64,000 bases of DNA from Tatumella citrea (GTDB lineage: Bacteria; Pseudomonadota; Gammaproteobacteria; Enterobacterales; Enterobacteriaceae), in assembly GCF_002163585.1 (NCBI RefSeq), contig NZ_CP015579.1, positions 1-64,000 of the forward strand, given 5' to 3'. Positions 55,679-64,000 of the stretch are shown piece by piece. Both the position numbers and the translations under genes were made by a program. The number at the start of each line of letters is the position of its first letter. The first letter of the stretch is position 1. The notes beneath the pieces were generated by a model, which searched no databases, was not told the DNA's origin, and saw nothing but the letters and a program-made list of their open reading frames with translations.

Positions 55679-56007
55679 TCTGGATCCCCGGGACAGTAAT
55701 GAAGTGTCAGTAAATAGTCAGCTTTTGTAGGGAGGCGCGTCCGTGGAAGTCAGATTATCTTCATCTGAGCCCGAAATGCGGGCGAGGGGCAGAAATAATG
55801 ACCCGGGAACGGCTTCTCAAGCCAGGAGAAAAGTTTGTGTAAATTCAATACATTTCCCTGACTGCTATAGACCAAAACAGACATAACTTGCTGTTTAATA
55901 TGCTTTGTAACAATTTTGGCCAGAATATAAACCATTATAAACTGTCACTGTAATATATCTTTTTTAACAATACAGCATCAGGCAATTGTGCCTTTGGGAG
56001 TGAAGAA
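55679..56007. promoter_or_regulatory. Divergent greB-ompR regulatory region
   Basis: This 329-base gap holds the greB and ompR promoters. It is AT-rich near ompR, with several TATAAA/TAATAT elements at 55926-55956. A small hairpin AGGCA-ATTG-TGCCT at 55980-55993 sits just before the ompR ribosome-binding site GGGAG at 55996-56000. In E. coli IHF and CRP act here, but I could not place such sites with confidence. Confidence 0.6.
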
Positions 56008-58079
<2,072 letters not shown>

Positions 58080-58123
58080 CATCTGAAAAGCTGACGGGAA
58101 TGTTTCATCCCGTCAGTTGACGG

Positions 58124-59749
58124 TCAGCTATGCAATACCGGTCCTGCTTTCACCAGCTCTTTACCGGTCGCGGTATCTGTATACTGCTCAAAGTTATCAA
58201 TAAACTTACGCGCCAGAACCTCTGCATTTTCCTGCCATTTCTCTGCACTTTCCCAGCTGTTGCGCGGATCTAAAATACTGTCATCCACATTTTTCAACGA
58301 AACAGGGACTTGCAGGTTAAATACCGGAAGGGTATGCAACGGTGCCTGCTGTAGTTCATCACTCAGAATAGCATTGATAATCGCCCTGGTATCTTTCAGT
58401 GAAAGGCGAGAACCTTTGCCGTTCCAGCCGGTATTAACCAGATAAGCTTCTGCCCCGGCAGCCTGCATGCGCTTCAGTAACACTTCAGCGTAACGTGTCG
58501 GATGCAGCGTTAAAAAGGCAGCACCAAAGCAGGCAGAGAAGGTTGGCGAAGGTTTTACGATTCCCCGTTCTGTCCCGGCCAGTTTTGCAGTAAAGCCCGA
58601 TAAAAAGTGGTACTGAGTTTGTTCAGGCGTCAGAAGTGATACCGGAGGGAAAATACCAAAGGCATCGGCTGTCAGGAAGATAACCTTACGTGCATGGCCG
58701 GCTTTCGAGACCGGGCTGACAATATTATCAATATGGTTAATCGGGTAAGAAACACGGGTGTTTTCGGTTTTTCTGCCGTCATTGAAGTCAATGCTGCCAT
58801 CGGCCAGTACGACCACGTTTTCCAGCAAAGCATCACGACGGATAGCCTGATAAATTTCCGGTTCAGCCTCTGCGGACAAATGGATAGTTTTGGCGTAGCA
58901 ACCTCCTTCAAAGTTGAATACCCCATCATCATCCCAGCCGTGTTCATCATCGCCTATCAGCTCTCTGGCCGGATCGGTGGACAAAGTTGTTTTGCCGGTG
59001 CCTGACAGTCCAAAGAATACGGCCACATCGCCTTGTTTTCCAACGTTTGCAGAGCAGTGCATTGAAGCGATATCTTTCAGAGGCAGCAGGTAATTCATTA
59101 CCGCAAATAGCCCTTTTTTCATTTCGCCGCCGTACCAGGTACCACCAATAAGCTGGATACGTTCTGTCAGGTTAAATGCGACAAAGTTTTCCGAATGCAG
59201 ACCCTGGGCCTGCCAGTCAGGATTAGTACATTTTGCACCATTCAGGACCACAAAATCGGGCTCAAACTCTGCCAGTTCCGCCTCAGTTGGCCGGATAAAC
59301 ATGTTTTTGACGAAATGCGCCTGCCAGGCCACTTCAGTAACAAACCGGACACTCAGGCGGCTGTCGGGGTTTGCTCCGCAAAAAGCATCTACCACAAACA
59401 GACGTTTTCCGGATAGCTGAGAACTGACCAGCTGCTTCAGTGACTGCCAGGTTTCTTCAGACAATGGCTGGTTATCGTTTTTTCCCTTACTACTGTCACT
59501 CCACCAGACATTATTGCGGGTAGTGTCATCACGAACGATATACTTATCTTTCGGTGAACGGCCGGTAAAAATCCCGGTATCAACCGAAATCGCCCCATTG
59601 TTTGTTAGTGTCCCGCGCTCATATCCCTGCAGCCCGGGATTCATTTCCTCATTAAACAGTGTGTCGTAGTCAGGGTTATAAATAATCTCTGACGGGGCGG
59701 TGATACCTAATGGCGAAAGATCGGGTAACTTCCCGTGTCTGGAAGACAT
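58124..59749 (-). CDS. pckA: Phosphoenolpyruvate carboxykinase (ATP)
   Basis: PckA converts oxaloacetate to phosphoenolpyruvate, the first step of gluconeogenesis. ATG 59749 follows AAGGAG at 8 bases and gives 541 residues (E. coli 540). Conserved parts are [15 protein letters not shown] with Arg64, the kinase-1a P-loop GLSGTGKTT at 247-255, the metal-binding [19 protein letters not shown] and [15 protein letters not shown]. The upstream extension of the open frame is rejected because it has no family support. It is convergent with envZ. Confidence 0.97.
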   Translation of the reverse strand: MSSRHGKLPDLSPLGITAPSEIIYNPDYDTLFNEEMNPGLQGYERGTLTNNGAISVDTGIFTGRSPKDKYIVRDDTTRNNVWWSDSSKGKNDNQPLSEETWQSLKQLVSSQLSGKRLFVVDAFCGANPDSRLSVRFVTEVAWQAHFVKNMFIRPTEAELAEFEPDFVVLNGAKCTNPDWQAQGLHSENFVAFNLTERIQLIGGTWYGGEMKKGLFAVMNYLLPLKDIASMHCSANVGKQGDVAVFFGLSGTGKTTLSTDPARELIGDDEHGWDDDGVFNFEGGCYAKTIHLSAEAEPEIYQAIRRDALLENVVVLADGSIDFNDGRKTENTRVSYPINHIDNIVSPVSKAGHARKVIFLTADAFGIFPPVSLLTPEQTQYHFLSGFTAKLAGTERGIVKPSPTFSACFGAAFLTLHPTRYAEVLLKRMQAAGAEAYLVNTGWNGKGSRLSLKDTRAIINAILSDELQQAPLHTLPVFNLQVPVSLKNVDDSILDPRNSWESAEKWQENAEVLARKFIDNFEQYTDTATGKELVKAGPVLHS

Positions 59750-59976
59750 ACTGCTGCTCCTTTGAATCCTGAAATTGCAAATGAAAGTGCCTGGTTTAAT
59801 GACTGGCAGATTTATCACGCAGGGGGATAATCTGTCTGATGAATCCAGGCAGTTTACACCGGATGGATATTGCAGAAAGCGGGGGCAGAGAAAAGTGTGA
59901 TGGTGGTTGTAATTCGACTTAATTGTTGGCATTAATTTAAACAATTTATGTCAACAACCCTGTAAAACGGGGCTTT

Positions 59977-60006
59977 GGAAGAGCGTGCAGCAAGGCACGC
60001 TCTTCC
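59977..60006 (-). terminator. Hairpin after hslO
   Basis: GGAAGAGCGTGC at 59977-59988 and GCACGCTCTTCC at 59995-60006 form a perfect 12-bp stem with a 6-base loop, just after the hslO stop on the minus strand. The following bases AAAGCCCCGTTTT lack an immediate T-run, so strength is uncertain. The rest of the gap to pckA (59750-59976) holds the pckA promoter, with no clear operator seen. Confidence 0.68.
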
Positions 60007-60012
60007 GGTAAA

Positions 60013-60879
60013 TCAATGAATTGAGTCGTTACCGGCCACGGCGTTGTTACGAATATTGGCAACATCGACAGCATCATAAATATAATGCGCGCCGCAATAA
60101 TCACAATGCATATCTATCTGGCCATCTTCAGCCAAAATTTGGTCAATTTCATCGCTGGCAACAGTCTTAAGAACTTCACCACAACGCTGACGGGAACAGG
60201 TGCACTTAAACACCACGTTTACCGGATCGAAGACCGTGACTTCTTCCTGATGATACAGGCGCCATAACACATCAGTCGCGGCCAGAGAGACCAGTTCTTC
60301 GGCTTTAACGGTATCTGTCAGAGTTGCCAGATGCTCAAAATCATTGGCATCCGTATCCTGCGCAGGTAATACCTGCAGCAGAATTCCGCCGGCACCTTGT
60401 TCATTCTGACGAATGATAATCCGGGTCGGTAACTGCTCGGAACGCATAAAGTAGTCTTCCAGGCAGGCTGAAACTGTATCGCCTTCCAGTCCGACAACAC
60501 CCTGATAGCGTTCGCCTTTCTCAGGAGTAATTGTGATAATCAGATAGCCATTGCCGACCATCTGTTTCAGTGTACTGCTGGGAGCGATATCGCCACGCAC
60601 ACGGGCGACACCACGCAGTTGCTGATGATTATTGCCATTAATCACAGCCATAGATAACGGACCATCTCCCTGCAACTGCACAGTAATATCCCCTTCAAAT
60701 TTCAGGGTTGCAGTCATCAGGCTGGTCGCTACCAACAGTTCTGCCAGTAATTCCTGAACCGGCTGAGGATAGTCGTGATCTTTAACAATGTCCTGCAGAG
60801 TCTGTGAAACATTCACCAGTTCACCACGGACGGCAACATTGTTGAATAAGAAACGATGGAGTTGGTCTTGTACTGACAT
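60013..60879 (-). CDS. hslO: Redox-regulated chaperone Hsp33
   Basis: Hsp33 is a holdase activated by oxidation plus unfolding. The 288-residue protein has the zinc-binding redox switch Cys226-X-Cys228 (FKCTCSR) and Cys259-X2-Cys262 ([10 protein letters not shown]). The N-terminal domain begins [20 protein letters not shown]. Length is slightly shorter than E. coli (292). It follows hslR by 24 bases on the same strand and is probably heat-shock induced with it. Confidence 0.97.
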   Translation of the reverse strand: MSVQDQLHRFLFNNVAVRGELVNVSQTLQDIVKDHDYPQPVQELLAELLVATSLMTATLKFEGDITVQLQGDGPLSMAVINGNNHQQLRGVARVRGDIAPSSTLKQMVGNGYLIITITPEKGERYQGVVGLEGDTVSACLEDYFMRSEQLPTRIIIRQNEQGAGGILLQVLPAQDTDANDFEHLATLTDTVKAEELVSLAATDVLWRLYHQEEVTVFDPVNVVFKCTCSRQRCGEVLKTVASDEIDQILAEDGQIDMHCDYCGAHYIYDAVDVANIRNNAVAGNDSIH

Positions 60880-60903
60880 AAGGTCTCTCTCAGGGTGAAT
60901 CGT

Positions 60904-61308
60904 TTATTCATCACCCGTTAATTTAAATTTAATCAAATGACGACGCTCTTTTTTATCCGGACGTCGATCCGGGTTGGGCATCGTCAGGGCAAACTGTTTG
61001 CGGGCTAAGGCTTGCGCATCTCGTTTTTCGATACTCTCAGGGGTTTCCCTGTAAAGCAGTTGCGCATCTGTAGCACTGCCACGACGGTCGCTGATCCCGG
61101 TAATGATTACCGTACGTTGGTCATTTCCCTGGCGCAAAATCAGCTGTGCATCCAGTTCAACGTGTTTACCAGGTTTAGTTCGCTGGCCGTTATAGTGTAC
61201 TTTTCCGCCTTCGATCATCTCTCTGGCGATAGCCCGGGTTTTGTAGAAACGAGCCGCCCAAAGCCATTTGTCCAGCCGGACATCCTGGCCAGGTTCCTGT
61301 GGTTTCAT
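60904..61308 (-). CDS. hslR: Ribosome-associated heat-shock protein Hsp15
   Basis: Hsp15 binds 50S subunits carrying stalled nascent chains and helps free them. ATG 61308 follows GGGAG and gives 134 residues (E. coli 133). The S4-like RNA-binding domain is VRLDKWLWAARFYKTRAIAREMIEGGKVHYNG, with a basic tail PDRRPDKKERRHLIKFKL. An in-frame upstream ATG five codons earlier is less well placed. In E. coli yrfG lies before hslR; it is missing here and a possible sigma-32 promoter stands in the gap. Confidence 0.96.
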   Translation of the reverse strand: MKPQEPGQDVRLDKWLWAARFYKTRAIAREMIEGGKVHYNGQRTKPGKHVELDAQLILRQGNDQRTVIITGISDRRGSATDAQLLYRETPESIEKRDAQALARKQFALTMPNPDRRPDKKERRHLIKFKLTGDE

Positions 61309-61636
61309 GCTGACTCCCGTCATATCATCACACTGCTGTGAGTTACCGGTTGAGCTAAGTCCGCGAGGGTGGCAACTATGAGCAGCCAGCCCTGATAACT
61401 GAGTTACTGCTCCCCACGCTACCTGTAAGTATGGGTGGATATCAGTAAATCAAGGAACTGAGCACATCCTGTTCATCGTACCTGCATCTTTGCGATATTA
61501 CATAGCATGATGCCTGACATTTCCGGGATGATTTCATCACACAACAGCAGCGTTATTTCTCAGTATAACTGAGTGGCTATCACTGACCTGTCAGAGCATT
61601 GTCTGCAGGACGGCAGATTACCATATTTGCAGGGGA
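61309..61636. other. Intergenic region igaA-hslR (yrfG absent)
   Basis: This 328-base stretch lies where E. coli has the nucleotidase gene yrfG. No reading frame with family features is seen. It contains a sigma-32-like promoter candidate on the minus strand at 61430-61454 and a tRNA D-arm-like stretch at 61338-61364 that does not fold into a tRNA. Confidence 0.6.
61430..61454 (-). promoter_or_regulatory. Possible sigma-32 promoter for hslR-hslO
   Basis: Read on the minus strand, CTTGATT (61454-61448) is followed after about 12 bases by ACCCATAC. This resembles the sigma-32 elements CTTGAAA and CCCCATNT with mismatches. It would give a leader of about 115 bases. The match is weaker than that of ibpA. 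Confidence 0.45.
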
Positions 61637-63769
61637 TCAGAACAATGAACGTGGCTCCCGGGGGTTACCCAGGGTTGGATTGAAGCATTTATCGTAATAT
61701 TGCTGGATGGCGATACTACGCAGATGATCTTTGCGGATACCGCGTAACAACAACACGCAGTTTACCACCAGACATACCACCAGGGCGATTAAGAACAAAG
61801 AGGTCACCAGATAACGCCATAACACTCCCTGGCCTGGCACCTCATGCAGAGAGACATGAGTTGTACCATTTGCGTCAACAGCCAGAGCGGTAATGATCCC
61901 GCTGGCGTTGAACGGAGTATGTAGCAACATTGCAGAAATGCGCTGCAGTTCATCCCACTGTTCCGGAGCATCCAGATTAAACAATGGCACATCCGGTTGC
62001 GGCTGTCTGACAAACTGATGGCCCTGATCACTGATCAGCAGATAGCCTCCGGGAGGCGGGCTGTTCAGCGTTTCGATAGCTTTACGGGTTTCGCTGGTAA
62101 AAAAGGTAGCCGCTGCACTGTTAACCAGATTTTCCAGAGTGGTGGCGCTGACCGGGCGAAGCAGCACATTAATCCCGTTGAGTTGTCCTGATTTAGCTTT
62201 AGCCACCAGAACATTCCAGTCCCTGGCATTCTCCAGGTTAACCAGGGCATTTTTCAGTCGTGTACAATCCATCGGCTGAGCACATAGCTGATTGGTCTGA
62301 ATCACAATATCGGAAAAATCATCCAACAATATCATCCCGGATTTTTCGATAGCCAGTGCCAGTTGTGGATTGATTTTGAGAGTATCGGTAGAGCCCGGGT
62401 GTAATTGCCGGCGAATTGTTTCCAGCAATGCCAGAGTTTCATCAATCGTTTCGGACTGGGGTAACGGCAAAGGTGTGGCGTTGTTCCAGTAAATCGCCGA
62501 GCAGTCAAACGGCATATAGCCGTTCATTCGGTTCCCCTGATAAGTACCGGGTACTGAACACATCCCCTGACCTTTGACATTCAACAGATCACCCACCTGA
62601 AGTTTCATGGTTGAGAGTTGTTTGAGTGAGGTGACTTCGATGCGCTGGGTGCCTTGCAACCATGCCAGGCTGAGTTTAAAAGGGGTTCCGGTCGGGACCC
62701 AGCTCAACATCATGATCAGTGTGAGAATCGAACCCAACGCCAGAATGGCATTTTTCCGCCAACGCACCAGTGGAAATTCGCGAATTTCATCATGTAAGGA
62801 GAGGAAACGTCCCTGACGTACCACCTGTTTGCTGGAGTTGATGTCAATCTCTGTGATTTTTCCCAGATCATGATGAATATAAGGCTTCCAGTATTCAGGG
62901 TACCGTAGGTCGATCACACCCAGGGAGATATTGCTCTGTTCCTGATTAGATTCACCAAATAATCCCCAACGTTTTGGAATACCCTGCATGCAGTGTATCT
63001 CACGAAAATCACCTGGTCTGGCTGGCCGATAGATAAACCAAACAGATCCGGCGATCATCAACAGAGCGGGAAGGGCCAGCCATAGCATTACCCCGGGCGG
63101 AACCAGTTGGCTCAAAAACAGAATCAGCATTGCAAGGCAGATAATCAGAGCTTCTGCAGTACCGTCAGGCCTTGATAGTTGATGTTCTTCCGGGGTTTCT
63201 TTACGGATATGCAGTAATTCGATATTACTGCTTCGCTCTTTGCGGATCGACGCCGGGGAGTTGGCCGTCGCAGATCGCTGAGCCGGAAGCTCGGAAATTT
63301 CCCGGTCATAACTGGTGAGCTGATGGCCGTTCAGTGCAGTGACCAGCAGGATGTTACCGGCAGGAATGAGCTCTATGCTATTTTCTGCCGTGATAAATTG
63401 TTCCCAAAGAGGGGGAAGATGAATCTCTAAAGTATCCAGATAGTAACGGCGTTGTTGGGGTGATTCGGTAGATAGACCGTAGCGGGTGATCGGATGGGTG
63501 ACCGAATAAACTCTGTTGCTTTTTAGCGTTAATACGGGATTTTTACTGGCACCAGGTCGGTTTATTAACGGAAGGAACGATCTGGTGTGGCCAGGCATAC
63601 GAGCCAGGTATCTGATAACAGCCTGCTTTTCGTCAGAGGAAATCTTACGGAGCGAGGCGGGCGTCCGTAATAATATTTTCTCCGGGGAAGCCCGGTACCT
63701 CGTGACATAAACTATGATGGCGACTGTCAATATAATTGCCAATGCCAATAGTGTGATGATCATGATCAT
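61637..63769 (-). CDS. igaA: Rcs phosphorelay inhibitor IgaA (YrfF)
   Basis: IgaA is an essential inner-membrane protein that restrains the Rcs envelope-stress phosphorelay. The 710-residue protein (E. coli YrfF 711) has an N-terminal membrane segment (MIMIITLLALAIILTVAIIV) and central membrane pairs near 205-245 and 340-360. A large periplasmic domain follows, with a last membrane segment near 665-690 (LVTSLFLIALVVCLVVNCVL). Conserved stretches include ITRYGLSTESPQQRRYYLDT, RRWGLFGESNQEQ-like IPKRWGLFGESNQEQ, HPGSTDTL and LLHTPFNASGIITAL. The start is ATG 63769, or possibly Met3 at 63763. Divergence from E. coli in the cytoplasmic parts is substantial but collinear. Confidence 0.95.
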   Translation of the reverse strand: MIMIITLLALAIILTVAIIVYVTRYRASPEKILLRTPASLRKISSDEKQAVIRYLARMPGHTRSFLPLINRPGASKNPVLTLKSNRVYSVTHPITRYGLSTESPQQRRYYLDTLEIHLPPLWEQFITAENSIELIPAGNILLVTALNGHQLTSYDREISELPAQRSATANSPASIRKERSSNIELLHIRKETPEEHQLSRPDGTAEALIICLAMLILFLSQLVPPGVMLWLALPALLMIAGSVWFIYRPARPGDFREIHCMQGIPKRWGLFGESNQEQSNISLGVIDLRYPEYWKPYIHHDLGKITEIDINSSKQVVRQGRFLSLHDEIREFPLVRWRKNAILALGSILTLIMMLSWVPTGTPFKLSLAWLQGTQRIEVTSLKQLSTMKLQVGDLLNVKGQGMCSVPGTYQGNRMNGYMPFDCSAIYWNNATPLPLPQSETIDETLALLETIRRQLHPGSTDTLKINPQLALAIEKSGMILLDDFSDIVIQTNQLCAQPMDCTRLKNALVNLENARDWNVLVAKAKSGQLNGINVLLRPVSATTLENLVNSAAATFFTSETRKAIETLNSPPPGGYLLISDQGHQFVRQPQPDVPLFNLDAPEQWDELQRISAMLLHTPFNASGIITALAVDANGTTHVSLHEVPGQGVLWRYLVTSLFLIALVVCLVVNCVLLLRGIRKDHLRSIAIQQYYDKCFNPTLGNPREPRSLF

Positions 63770-64000
63770 GCAGTGTTCAACCTGGCCCTGAAAAATTCAC
63801 AAAGGTGATCAATCCCGGAAAAAATGCATTATTGTCATTTTTATCGAAAAAATTGCCATTGACAGTCATCCATGCAACGGAAATGATTTCATTATCAGAG
63901 GGTCGTAAATTCCGGAATGTTTGATAAATACGCTATGCTCGAACCATTCTATGATGGACAGTATCTGCAGGGTATCGGTTTATTCTGATTGTACAGCAGA
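63770..64000. other. Window-end intergenic region upstream of igaA
   Basis: This 231-base stretch contains the igaA promoter region on the minus strand. In E. coli nudE is divergent from igaA, so a plus-strand gene may begin just past the window. No reading frame with recognisable features is visible here. TATGCT at 63943-63948 is a -10-like element for the plus strand but has no convincing -35. Confidence 0.5.

Noticed and set aside
59750..59944. 65-codon N-terminal extension of pckA
   Set aside because: Homologous enzymes start near ATG 59749, which has AAGGAG in front; the extension is not conserved and lies in the promoter region.
61338..61364. tRNA-like stretch on the minus strand (TTAGCTCAACCGGTAACTC)
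   Set aside because: It resembles a tRNA D-arm, but the D-stem does not close, and no anticodon arm, T-arm GGTTCGA motif or CCA end follows.

Overview
The window reads as a chromosomal segment of a gamma-proteobacterium of the order Enterobacterales. It is probably a member of the Erwiniaceae (Tatumella/Pantoea/Erwinia-like), because almost every protein is a recognisable close relative of an Escherichia coli protein while the gene order is slimmed and rearranged. The genus call is inference. Base 1 is the GTG start codon of dnaA, so the sequence was probably linearised at dnaA. No insertion sequence, prophage, CRISPR array, rRNA or intact tRNA gene was seen.

Bases 1-6.2 kb hold the replication block dnaA-dnaN-recF-gyrB. 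From 6.2 to 12.2 kb is a more variable stretch: an amino-acid-oxidase-like flavoprotein with an orphan periplasmic binding protein, the HAD phosphatase yidA, three nearly identical tandem genes for tiny secreted DUF1471 proteins, then yidR and yidQ. The small heat-shock gene ibpA follows, with a sigma-32 promoter and a ROSE RNA thermometer. From 12.8 to 22 kb are eamA, avtA, ghrB, a LacI-family regulator, tag, the primosome genes dnaT-dnaC, a PTS EIIA remnant, pptA, a lone ssuE and queH. hemB and proP follow.

From about 25 kb to the end the order follows E. coli near 75-77 min, with several E. coli genes missing at their usual places: zntA, the liv genes, ggt, yhhX/yhhY, the glg operon, the mal and rtc genes, and yrfG. 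The retained order is dcrB-yhhQ-tusA-yhhN-yhhM-yhhL-rsmD-ftsYEX-rpoH-panZ-ugpBAECQ-yhhA-(ryhB)-yhhW-gntR-gntK-gntU-yhgN-asd-glpD-glpEGR-nfuA-gntX-bioH-(DUF1471 and ABM genes)-tex-greB-ompR-envZ-pckA-hslO-hslR-igaA.

Regulatory logic is readable in several places. There is an 11-bp periodic Pho-box array before ugpB. A Fur-box promoter drives a RyhB-like small RNA at 39690-39787. A GntR operator precedes gntK, tandem GlpR operators lie between glpD and glpE, two inverted DnaA boxes lie before rpoH, and sigma-32 sites precede ibpA and possibly hslR. Together the genes cover replication initiation, heat shock, phosphate and glycerol-phosphate scavenging, gluconate use, envelope and osmotic signalling, and queuosine supply. 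I found no convincing new multi-gene system. The most unusual items are the DUF1471 triplication, the 19-bp palindrome near ghrB, the EIIA remnant and the oxidase/binding-protein pair.
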